A DNA stretch of 16,368 bases from Tannerella sp. GTDB lineage: Bacteria; Bacteroidota; Bacteroidia; Bacteroidales; Tannerellaceae. The stretch spans positions 1-16,368 of the forward strand of contig JAITMT010000406.1 in the NCBI GenBank assembly GCA_031277235.1, read 5' to 3'. Below are positions 1 through 6,637 of this stretch, piece by piece; within the stretch, counting starts at the first letter, position 1; the number at the start of each line of letters is the position of its first letter. Below the pieces are notes generated by a model, which saw only the letters and a program-made list of their open reading frames with translations, was not told the origin of the DNA and did not search any database. Both the position numbers and the translations under genes were made by a program.

Positions 1-1700
1 CATTTGGAATCGCCGATAGCGGTTTCGCGGCTATTGATTAAATCATAGCGCTCCCTGATTTCGAGCGACAGGGTCAGCGGTCCGTAGTCCATGCTGACGC
101 TGTTTTTATTCACCTGCCATTGCCTTTTCTTCAATTCCATCGGAAGCGAGAGCGTGATTTCATCGCCTTCTTTCCATTCCCGATTGATGCGCGCATATTC
201 ACCGGAGGGCAGTTTGCCGCCCCATTTCTTCCCGTTGATGGATATTGTCGCGCTGCTGCACCACGACGGAATGCGCAGATAGAGTGGAAAAGTTACATTC
301 TTCGGCGTATGGACGGTGAAGCGTACCGATTCGTCGAACGGGTATTGCGTCTGTTCGTGCAGGCGGACTTCTGTTCCGCTCTTGCCGACGCGCGCCGTGG
401 CTTGACAGGCATTGTAGAAGACGGCAGCCAGTCCGTTGTCGGGCGTTGCCAAAATCAGATGTTCGGTATAGTAGGGCCAACCGAATCCATGATTGTGTTG
501 GCAACAGCGGCTGCTGAACGGGTTCATCGCCAGGAAAGGACCGCGATTGTCTATGCCCGGATGATGATTTTTCGAGTCGCTAATCACATGATTCGGACTT
601 GTAATGTAGCGCAACGCCTTGTAATCGGGCATCAGAGCGGCGGGATAACTGTTGAACGCCACATCCTCGCAGTTCTCTGCCCAGTAAGGGTCGCCGGTGA
701 TCAGGAGCATGATTTCATCGGAAGACATCTGCTCTACGAATGCACAGGTTTCCGTGCCTTGTCGCGGGTCGAAGAAGCCGATACGGGCATTCTCGTCGGC
801 TCCGAACATGCCGCCCGGAACCTGCCCGAAAGCGCGGCGGATGAAACTCTGCACGTTATAACTCGCCTTCAGCATAGTGGAATCTTTCGTGAACATGAAA
901 TACGTCGCAGGCTCGCGAAAACTCTGTGCGATATTCACGTTGTGCCAGTTGGGGAGTTGGGTCGAGCGCGTCCAGTTAGCCGTTCTGCGGTGGATTTTGT
1001 CCGCCAGAGCGAGCAGATTAGCGTCTCCGGTGCGGTTATAGAGCCACGCGACGCTCCATAGATTATCGCCTCCGCGACTGTTTTCCCAGTAACTGTACAG
1101 GAAATCCCCGTCGGGTACAGTCAGTAAATACCGGCAATACTTGCTCATAAAATCGAGCGCGCGCGTGTCGTTCGTGTATTCGTAATATGACTGCATAATC
1201 CACAGGACAATCATGTTAGGCCAGAAATCCTGCCTGCCGTCGTTCAGATGCACGGGACCGAAATTTCCGTCTTCGCGCTGGCTGTTCAGGATATGCTCAA
1301 TCCAGAAAGCGGCTTCCTGCAACATTTCGTTATCTTCGAGAATAACGGCGAGCGTGCCGTAGCCGCGCAGCCAGTAGGGAACTTCCTCCCATCCCCATTC
1401 TCCGCCCGTCTGCAACCAGGCATTATTCTGTTTTTGCAGCCAGGCGCTGATTTCGCCCAGATATCCGTTGAGTCCGTTCCTTTGCAGGACGAGTTGCTGC
1501 CTGAGCCAACCTTCGGGCTGAATGCTTCCGGTCGGCAATTTGATGAACTGTTGCGGCTGTAGCGGCTCGCGGTTGCTTGGGTAGAATGCATTTTTCATAT
1601 CGGTAGCAAGCCTTTTCACGGTTGTTACTTCGTTTCCTGCCGGTGCGGAACATGCCGCCAATACTACGGACAGGAATAGTAGATGGATGTTTTTCATCAT
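1..1700 (-). CDS. GH127-type beta-L-arabinofuranosidase lipoprotein (DUF1680), 3' end outside window
   Basis: Likely removes beta-L-arabinofuranosyl residues from plant arabinan, arabinogalactan or glycoprotein chains. The reading frame is open from an ATG-ATG pair at 1695-1700 to the window edge, about 566 codons; the C-terminus is missing. The N-terminus is a lipoprotein signal (hydrophobic LLFLSVVLAAC, acceptor Cys17 if the first Met is used), so the enzyme is probably membrane-anchored. The family's zinc-thiolate centre is visible: a Glu-Thr-Cys motif (Glu317, Cys319) and a Cys-Cys pair (Cys399, Cys400) in SSRCCQHNHG, matching Glu338, Cys340, Cys417 (nucleophile) and Cys418 of Bifidobacterium HypBA1 with nearly the same spacing. 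A beta-sandwich-like part follows (PLYLRIPSWCSSATISINGK). It is co-oriented with the GH53 gene at 5458-6486, which suggests a shared pectin or arabinogalactan role. No TAnnTTTG box was found in the 120 bases upstream. GH127 versus the related GH146 cannot be settled by eye. Confidence 0.88.
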   Translation of the reverse strand, partial: MMKNIHLLFLSVVLAACSAPAGNEVTTVKRLATDMKNAFYPSNREPLQPQQFIKLPTGSIQPEGWLRQQLVLQRNGLNGYLGEISAWLQKQNNAWLQTGGEWGWEEVPYWLRGYGTLAVILEDNEMLQEAAFWIEHILNSQREDGNFGPVHLNDGRQDFWPNMIVLWIMQSYYEYTNDTRALDFMSKYCRYLLTVPDGDFLYSYWENSRGGDNLWSVAWLYNRTGDANLLALADKIHRRTANWTRSTQLPNWHNVNIAQSFREPATYFMFTKDSTMLKASYNVQSFIRRAFGQVPGGMFGADENARIGFFDPRQGTETCAFVEQMSSDEIMLLITGDPYWAENCEDVAFNSYPAALMPDYKALRYITSPNHVISDSKNHHPGIDNRGPFLAMNPFSSRCCQHNHGFGWPYYTEHLILATPDNGLAAVFYNACQATARVGKSGTEVRLHEQTQYPFDESVRFTVHTPKNVTFPLYLRIPSWCSSATISINGKKWGGKLPSGEYARINREWKEGDEITLSLPMELKKRQWQVNKNSVSMDYGPLTLSLEIRERYDLINSRETAIGDSK

Positions 1701-1758
1701 GGATATTTTTCAGTTGCTAAAACCATGTACGGGTTGCGCGGCGCGTCATGCTTCTTTA

Positions 1759-1786
1759 ATTGACAATTGACAATTGATAATTGACA
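1759..1786. repeat. Heptamer tandem repeat, 4 x ATTGACA
   Basis: Four head-to-tail heptamers, ATTGACA, ATTGACA, ATTGATA and ATTGACA, lie between the DUF6261 stop and the GH127 start. The function is unknown. They sit where a terminator or promoter for these minus-strand genes would be, but form neither a clear hairpin nor a TAnnTTTG box. Confidence 0.75.
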
Positions 1787-1801
1787 ATGAAAGCCGAAGT
1801 C

Positions 1802-1833
1802 CGTTCACTCGTTTATCCGTTTACCCGTTCTCC
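1802..1833. repeat. Degenerate octamer repeat spanning the DUF6261 stop codon
   Basis: Four imperfect 8-base units (CGTTCACT, CGTTTATC, CGTTTACC, CGTTCTCC on the plus strand) run through the last codons and stop of the DUF6261 gene into the spacer. The DUF6261 stop (1821-1823) lies inside this repeat, so the very end of the protein is encoded by low-complexity DNA. Confidence 0.6.
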
Positions 1834-2576
1834 CCATCTTCTGAGGGGGCAGGAGGGCTTTGCTCCTTTCTACCTTGCCGCTGCGCCATGATGAGGCTGT
1901 ATTTCTCCACGACGATATTCCACTGACGAATAAAATCCTTGTGCAGGGCGCTGTCTTCGATGAGGACATATGCGTCAATTCGCTCCGTGATGTTTCGGTA
2001 CGCCGCGTCCACCTGTTCGCGTACTTCTTTGAGCACGAGTTCCGTGCGGGCAGCCTGCTCGTCATAGCGGTCTCTGACCAAGTCGGCGACGGCGTTGTTA
2101 TTCGCCTCCAGTTCTGCCACCCAATCCGTAATGCCCACGGTAGCGGCATCTGTGGCATAGGCGCCTTTCAGTTCCTGCAGCAGATTGTGAATTGCTGCCG
2201 TCTCTTCGTTGATCGGCTTTCGCGCCACGTTGCCATACGTGTCCAACACGACTTGCAGACGCTTTGCAGCCATCTCCGTTGTCGGGTTGAAATGCTGCAA
2301 TGCCGATTTGTTTGCGTCCACGATGCCGCGGAATGTCCGGTCGCGCACCTTGTCAGCCGCCTTGATGTCGGTAGTCAGGACGCTTTTCGTAATCTTCCTG
2401 AGGGCTTCGTCTTCTTTCGCATACGCTGCCCGGTATTCCTCGACCTGGACCTGGATTTTCAGAGGGTCGGCGCCCGGAATGTTGCCCATTTCTATGAGCA
2501 GTTCGTTAAATTCTGCGTGCAACTGAAAATGTTCGTCGTTGCGCAGGTTTGATGCTTTGATTTTACTGATTTTCAT
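1821..2576 (-). CDS. DUF6261 family protein
   Basis: A 251-residue, apparently cytosolic, largely alpha-helical protein with no signal peptide or membrane segment. It resembles the Bacteroidota DUF6261 family: the start MKISKIKASNLRNDEHF, the central DTYGNVARKPINEETAAI (about 112-129), TDWVAELEANN (150-160), ERYDE-like DRYDEQAA (169-176) and AYRNITERIDAYV (192-204). Heptad-like acidic and basic stretches at 35-110 and 160-230 suggest a helical bundle or coiled coil. The last 15 or so residues are Pro/Ser/Gly/Glu-rich (QSPPAPSEDGENG), encoded by repeat-like DNA and probably disordered. No catalytic motif is recognisable and the family has no function I know of. It lies downstream of, and on the same strand as, the TIR-NB-ARC-TPR gene, separated by 320 bases holding a 42-bp repeat array and a promoter-like site. 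ATG at 2576 was chosen because it fits the family N-terminus. Confidence 0.8.
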   Translation of the reverse strand: MKISKIKASNLRNDEHFQLHAEFNELLIEMGNIPGADPLKIQVQVEEYRAAYAKEDEALRKITKSVLTTDIKAADKVRDRTFRGIVDANKSALQHFNPTTEMAAKRLQVVLDTYGNVARKPINEETAAIHNLLQELKGAYATDAATVGITDWVAELEANNNAVADLVRDRYDEQAARTELVLKEVREQVDAAYRNITERIDAYVLIEDSALHKDFIRQWNIVVEKYSLIMAQRQGRKEQSPPAPSEDGENG

Positions 2577-2601
2577 AAGATATTTTTATTTAAAAATTAT
2601 G

Positions 2602-2811
2602 TTCCTGTTTTTGATGGAAGCAAGCCGTATTGATGCGGCATGGTTTCATATATTGATGGAGGTATTCTGCACTGTTGCAGCATAGTTTCATCAAATAATG
2701 AAAGTCTCCTTCACTGATGCGGAATGGTTTCATATATTGATGAAAGTACCGCGCACTACTGCGGCATGGCAGCATCAAGCAATGTAAGTGCGCTGCAATG
2801 CTGCGGGCGGG
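2602..2811. repeat. Five 42-bp tandem repeats in the leader of the DUF6261 gene
   Basis: Five contiguous 42-base units: 2602-2643, 2644-2685, 2686-2727, 2728-2769 and 2770-2811. The middle three are the best conserved; units two and four match at 32 of 42 positions, and the outer units are degenerate. Most carry a short inverted repeat, for example TTTCATATATTGATGAAA in unit four and TTTCAT/ATGAAA around CAAATA in unit three, followed by a conserved GCACT and TGCGGCATGG. On the minus strand only one frame is open through the consensus. It gives an 84-residue ORF (2844 to 2590) made of 14-residue units such as HQYMKPFRISEGDF, ending 13 bases before the DUF6261 start. Whether it is translated is unknown. 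There are no spacers, so this is not a CRISPR array. The array fills most of the 320-base gene-free stretch 2577-2896. Confidence 0.88.
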
Positions 2812-2887
2812 TTTTGCTGTTATTTTTAGCGAGACATTTAACATCGTTTCTTTTTTTCTTTTTAGGTTTTGAGGATTAATATCGGTG

Positions 2888-2917
2888 CAAAATTAGTCAT
2901 TTTTTTGGGATTGGCAA
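2888..2917 (-). promoter_or_regulatory. Putative Bacteroidota promoter for the repeat leader and DUF6261
   Basis: The minus strand reads TAATTTTG at 2895-2888, a match to the -7 box TAnnTTTG. A TTG (within CTTG) ends 19 bases upstream, near the usual -33 distance. The upstream half overlaps the last codons of the TIR-NB-ARC-TPR gene. Transcription would start near 2881 and give a leader of about 300 bases containing the 42-bp repeats before the DUF6261 start at 2576. Confidence 0.45.
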
Positions 2918-5344
2918 GTTTTGGGTGAGAATTTGAGTTAGCCATTCGATGAAGGGTTGATCTTTTTTGCTTGCTTCGTAGGCGGAAGCCGTACTATTGA
3001 ATACTATTTTCGTGTTTGGATGTTCAATGCCTAAAACTTTAATGAAAACAGGCAGGGCTCTTTTGTAGTATTCCAAAGCGCGGTCGTAATCGCCCTGATC
3101 ATAATAATCCCCTGCCATGTTGTTATAGGTGTTGGCTGTATCGGGATGCTCTTTGCCCAGGACTTTTTCACGAATGACTAATGCTTTTTTGTGATATTCC
3201 AAAGCGCGATCGTAATCGCCTTGCGCATAATAAACCGATGCCATGTTGTTATAGGTAGTGGCTGTATCGGGATGCTCTGTGCCCAGGACGTTTTCACGAA
3301 TAAATTCTGCTTTTTTGTAATATTCCAAAGCGCGGTCGTAATCGCCCTGCGCATCATAAACCAATGCCATGTTGTTATAGGTAGTGGCTGTATAGGGATG
3401 CTCTGTGCCCAGGACTTTTTCAACAATGGCTAACGCTTTTCCGTAGTATTTCAAAGCGCGATCGTAATCTCCTTGCGCATTATAAACCCTCGCCATGTTG
3501 TTATAGGTAGTGGCTGTATAGGAATGCCCTGTGCCCAGGACTTTTTTATAAATGGCTAACGCTTTTCCGTAGTATTTCAAAGCGCGATCGTAATCTCCTT
3601 GCGCATTATAAACCAAACCTATTTCGTGATAGGAATTAGATGTATTGAGATGTTTTTTGTCCAAGACCTTTTTACGAATATCTAATGCTTTTTCGTGGTA
3701 TTTCAAGGCTCGCAGATAATCAGCCAGTTCATAAAAACCCTTACCTAAAAAATAATAGAGACTGGCTACTTCTGCCGTTGCATCTTTATCGTTGATATCA
3801 TTGATAACAGAAGTAATATGCGGGACGAGGAGGAGGAAACGTGCTCTGGATTCGGCAGTGTCGAATTTGTATTCAATGATTTTTTTCAATATGTTTACGC
3901 AATAGTTTCGCCATAGGGTTTGTTCGTCCTTGAGGCTGTCGCGGATGACTTCCTGCAGCAGGCGGTGGAGAGAGAGGGCGTTGTCTTTTTGGGTTACTAA
4001 GGAGTATTGGGTCAGTTTAGAGATGGCTTTGTTGTATTTCAAATCGTTTATTGCCACGTCGCGCAGTTTGTCGGACAAAACATCGCTTGCTTTTTGGAAC
4101 CATTTTTTGTCAATGTTGTCGGGGGCGAAGAAGGCGCAGAGGTTGAGCAGTTGGATGGAGGCTTCGTCTTTGATTTTATCAATGGAAATCTTCCAGGTGG
4201 TTGCTACCGTTTTCTTTTCCGGGTCATCATCATATTCCTTTAACAAATCTAAACTGTTTTCTTTGTACAGTTCAAGATATTCCCTGTAGTTCAATCCATT
4301 TATTGCCATGTAAGCGCCTGCCTGATCCAGGGCTAACGGCAGGTAGCCCATCCTTTTTGCCAGTTCCCTGAAATGTTCGTCGGGGGGCGTTAGGGTGTAT
4401 TTTTTGATGAAGTTGCAGGCTTCCTCTTCCGTGAAAATATCAATATTTATGGGTGCATAATTTTGAAATCGCCGGTTGCGGGATGTTACCAGGATGTGCT
4501 GTCCTTCCTCCCCTGATGAAGAACAGTATTTTGTCAGTGATTTTTCGTCTTCGGCATTGTCGAAAATAAAGAGCCATTTGGTATTCTCTCTCATCCAATT
4601 CTTAACGTTGCTTATCACGGTCTCCGAATTATCGTCGGGCGTTCCCAAATCATTTCTCCGGGCAAAGGAACGGTAGGCTTCTTCCCTGCTTGCGTCCGTT
4701 TCGGCATTTACCCACCAGATGTATCCGTATTCATTCCGGTAGCGGTAGGCATATTCCTTGGCGGTTTCCGATTTCCCGATTCCTCCCATTCCGGTGATTG
4801 TTTGCGCCTGCACCAGCAATGCTTCATTTTTTGTTTGTAATGCCTTGTGTATGCTGTCCAGCAACCCGTCGCGTCCGGTGAATTTCGGGTTTCTGTCGGG
4901 GAGGTTGTTAACGGGCATTTTATTTCCTGTCTTACCAATTTCCTTTTTCAAGTGCGCCAGTTCCTTTAATAAAATCGTCTTGGCTTCCTTTCTCTTTTTG
5001 CCGGCAATATCAATATAAACGCGCGCCGCCCACAGACCTGTTGGCTTGATGTTTTCAATCCGTACAGGAATGATGTTTGCATACTGTTTTTTTGCAAGAA
5101 AAGCCGTCCATTCCTCCTTGGCATAAAACGATTGCAAATAGGCTTCTGAAAGTATGGAAATGACATTGTCACAATTATCAATGGCTTCATCCATTTCCAA
5201 CAGAAAATTTTGTCCCGGCTTAATGTCTTTGTATTGGCAGAAGCAGGAAAAACCGTTTTCTTTCAAAACATCAACCATCCATTTTGCTACATCTTCATCT
5301 TTCTTTGTGTAACTGATGAAGAAATCTTTGCTTTTATCTTCCAT
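2897..5344 (-). CDS. TIR / NB-ARC (STAND) NTPase / TPR protein, probable NLR-like defence sensor
   Basis: An 815-residue three-part protein. Residues 5-110 are a TIR domain: start KDFFISYTKKDED, SEAYLQSFYAKEEW with candidate catalytic Glu77/Glu78, and the IIPVRIE strand. Residues 150-500 are an NB-ARC-like STAND NTPase: Walker A GMGGIGKS (185-192, Lys191), Walker B LFIFD (258-262), sensor-like VTSRNRR (286-292), a GLPLA-type motif LPLALDQAG (335-343), and LHRL near 459, perhaps replacing the MHD motif. Residues 525-790 are six 42-residue kinesin-light-chain-like TPR units with GDYDRALEYY and VLGTEHPDTATTYNNMA. In known families the TPR end senses a trigger, the NTPase oligomerises and TIR domains cleave NAD+ or make nucleotide signals; abortive anti-phage defence is therefore inferred, not shown. 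It has its own promoter (5373-5404) and lies between two carbohydrase genes, with DUF6261 downstream. No transposase, toxin or effector gene is adjacent. Confidence 0.9.
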   Translation of the reverse strand: MEDKSKDFFISYTKKDEDVAKWMVDVLKENGFSCFCQYKDIKPGQNFLLEMDEAIDNCDNVISILSEAYLQSFYAKEEWTAFLAKKQYANIIPVRIENIKPTGLWAARVYIDIAGKKRKEAKTILLKELAHLKKEIGKTGNKMPVNNLPDRNPKFTGRDGLLDSIHKALQTKNEALLVQAQTITGMGGIGKSETAKEYAYRYRNEYGYIWWVNAETDASREEAYRSFARRNDLGTPDDNSETVISNVKNWMRENTKWLFIFDNAEDEKSLTKYCSSSGEEGQHILVTSRNRRFQNYAPINIDIFTEEEACNFIKKYTLTPPDEHFRELAKRMGYLPLALDQAGAYMAINGLNYREYLELYKENSLDLLKEYDDDPEKKTVATTWKISIDKIKDEASIQLLNLCAFFAPDNIDKKWFQKASDVLSDKLRDVAINDLKYNKAISKLTQYSLVTQKDNALSLHRLLQEVIRDSLKDEQTLWRNYCVNILKKIIEYKFDTAESRARFLLLVPHITSVINDINDKDATAEVASLYYFLGKGFYELADYLRALKYHEKALDIRKKVLDKKHLNTSNSYHEIGLVYNAQGDYDRALKYYGKALAIYKKVLGTGHSYTATTYNNMARVYNAQGDYDRALKYYGKALAIVEKVLGTEHPYTATTYNNMALVYDAQGDYDRALEYYKKAEFIRENVLGTEHPDTATTYNNMASVYYAQGDYDRALEYHKKALVIREKVLGKEHPDTANTYNNMAGDYYDQGDYDRALEYYKRALPVFIKVLGIEHPNTKIVFNSTASAYEASKKDQPFIEWLTQILTQNLPIPKK
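3071..3703. repeat. 126-bp tandem repeats encoding the TPR domain
   Basis: The sequence TTCCAAAGCG or a close variant recurs at 3071, 3197, 3323, 3449, 3575 and 3701, exactly 126 bases (42 codons) apart. Neighbouring units share long identical stretches; the first 40 bases of the units at 3449 and 3575 are identical. This is more similarity than selection on a TPR fold requires and points to recent duplication or gene conversion. Confidence 0.9.
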
Positions 5345-5372
5345 GTTGCTTAAAGTATCAAGAATTTTGCTG

Positions 5373-5404
5373 CAAAAATAGTGTAAGTTTCTGATTTATG
5401 CAAA
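5373..5404 (-). promoter_or_regulatory. Promoter of the TIR-NB-ARC-TPR gene
   Basis: The minus strand carries TTTG (5404-5401), a 20-base spacer, then TATTTTTG (5380-5373), a full match to the Bacteroidota pattern TTTG-N19/20-TAnnTTTG. The predicted start of transcription near 5366 leaves a leader of about 22 bases before the ATG at 5344, so the gene can be expressed independently of the GH53 gene upstream. Confidence 0.65.
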
Positions 5405-5457
5405 AAAAACGTGCATTTTTTCTCCTGCGAGGCTGTCCCGAATTGGCGGAAACCCAA

Positions 5458-6486
5458 TCACTTGAACGCGTCCAGCGCAACGGTAGGCCGTCCGGTATTG
5501 TCGAACGCCGACAGCGTATAGCCGCTCCAGTTCACATAGCCTTCCGGTTCCCAGTAAAACAGTCCCAGACACTTTCCATCCGGCACGGTTTTCGCCTTTG
5601 CCATCAAATCGCTCAGGAAGGCTTTGCAGGTCTCGGCAGCGTCCCAGGGCATACCGACTTCGCAAATCATGACTTCCGAACCGTAGCGACCGATCATGTC
5701 GTTCATGTTGGACAGGCATTGCCCGTTCATGGATTGCCAGTTATTCACGCCCGGATACAGCGACATGCCGATTACGTCCCATTTGCCGCCGTTGTTTTTC
5801 AGTCCGTCGAACAGCCAGCGGAAGAGCGAATTGTCGTTTCCGTTTTGGACATGTACAATCACTTTTGCATCGGGAAACACTTCCTTCACGGCATTGTATG
5901 CGGCATTATTCAATTCGGCGTAGTTTTTCATGTTCTTCGAGGCGCGCCCGTCTTCCCAAAGCATTCCGTCGCCGGTTTCATTGCCGGTTTGCACCCATTC
6001 CGGCGTAATCCCGTTGTCCTTCAAGGCGGTCAAAACGTCTTTGGTGTGGGTCGCAACCACATTTTTCAAAGCCTCGAAATCGAGCGTTGCCCAGGCGGCA
6101 GGTTTTGTTTGCTTCCCGGGGTCTGCCCATGTATCGCTGTAATGAAAATCTATCATCAGTCGCATGTTCAGGTTGCGGGCACGCCACGCCTTGACCAGCA
6201 CGTCGCTCTTGTTGCACCATCCATCCGCGGGATTGACCCACACGCGGAGGCGAATCGCATTCATGCCCAGGTCGCGCAGCAGGGTCATGCATTCCGTCCC
6301 GGCGCCATTGCGGTTGTAGAACTTGCAGCCTTCCTTTTCCATCTGCGTCAGCCAACTTACGTCGGCTCCCCCGGCGAAACCGGTCATGTCGTAAACCGGC
6401 GGTTCGGGCGGTTGGGGAGAGTCGGCGCCACCGCAGGCTGCAAGGACGAAGAACGCCACTATGCAGTTGATTATTGACTTTTTCAT
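5458..6486 (-). CDS. GH53 arabinogalactan endo-beta-1,4-galactanase, lipoprotein
   Basis: Cleaves internal beta-1,4-galactosyl bonds in type I arabinogalactan, a pectin side chain. The 342-residue protein starts with a lipoprotein signal (MKKSIINCIVAFFVLAAC, acceptor Cys18) and a short Pro-rich linker (PQPPEPP), then one GH53 TIM barrel. Family landmarks are GADVSWL (40-46), NAIRLRVWVNP (76-86), LMIDFHYSDTWADPGKQ (110-126), WVQTGNETGDGMLW with acid/base Glu170, and MICEVGMPW with nucleophile Glu276. YWEPEGYVNWSGYTLSAFD closes the barrel. Length fits a single-domain enzyme with no carbohydrate-binding module. ATG at 6486 places the signal peptide correctly, and a TAnnTTTG box lies 29 bases upstream. 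With GH127 it suggests a pectin or arabinogalactan locus, but no SusC/SusD pair is seen here. Confidence 0.95.
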   Translation of the reverse strand: MKKSIINCIVAFFVLAACGGADSPQPPEPPVYDMTGFAGGADVSWLTQMEKEGCKFYNRNGAGTECMTLLRDLGMNAIRLRVWVNPADGWCNKSDVLVKAWRARNLNMRLMIDFHYSDTWADPGKQTKPAAWATLDFEALKNVVATHTKDVLTALKDNGITPEWVQTGNETGDGMLWEDGRASKNMKNYAELNNAAYNAVKEVFPDAKVIVHVQNGNDNSLFRWLFDGLKNNGGKWDVIGMSLYPGVNNWQSMNGQCLSNMNDMIGRYGSEVMICEVGMPWDAAETCKAFLSDLMAKAKTVPDGKCLGLFYWEPEGYVNWSGYTLSAFDNTGRPTVALDAFK

Positions 6487-6514
6487 TTTTTGATCTGTAA
6501 TATTATTGATTGTG

Positions 6515-6522
6515 CAAAGTTA
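6515..6522 (-). promoter_or_regulatory. -7 box of the GH53 gene promoter
   Basis: The minus strand reads TAACTTTG at 6522-6515, a match to TAnnTTTG, 28 bases before the GH53 start codon. No TTTG is present at the usual -33 distance, so it is half a promoter, perhaps activator-dependent as expected for a polysaccharide-induced gene (inference). Confidence 0.5.
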
Positions 6523-6584
6523 GGTGTTTTTTGGGGAATTATGGGGAGTCGGAGGGATTTTTTTTCTTTTCCTTGCAAAAATTA

Positions 6585-6615
6585 TTTGCAGATTCAAAAG
6601 CAATGCTTATTTTTG
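6585..6615 (+). promoter_or_regulatory. Promoter of the beta-propeller lipoprotein gene
   Basis: TTTG at 6585-6588, a 19-base spacer and TATTTTTG at 6608-6615 match the Bacteroidota promoter pattern exactly. Transcription would start near 6622, downstream of the first in-frame ATG (6524) and 16 bases before the ATG at 6638; this decides the start of the gene. Confidence 0.65.
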
Positions 6616-6637
6616 CATCTGCATAATCAAATATCGT

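Noticed and set aside
120..1061. Plus-strand ORF of 313 codons
   Set aside because: It is antisense to the GH127 gene, whose zinc-cysteine motifs and signal peptide clearly identify the real frame; the plus-strand product has no recognisable domain.
2602..2811. CRISPR array
   Set aside because: The 42-bp units are contiguous with no unique spacers between them, and no cas gene is nearby.
5398..6477. Plus-strand ORF of 359 codons opposite GH53
   Set aside because: It is a shadow of the GH53 coding frame; the minus strand has both catalytic glutamates and a lipoprotein signal, the plus strand nothing recognisable.
6524..6637. Upstream start for the beta-propeller gene
   Set aside because: It precedes the predicted transcription start and would bury the lipoprotein signal behind 38 extra residues.
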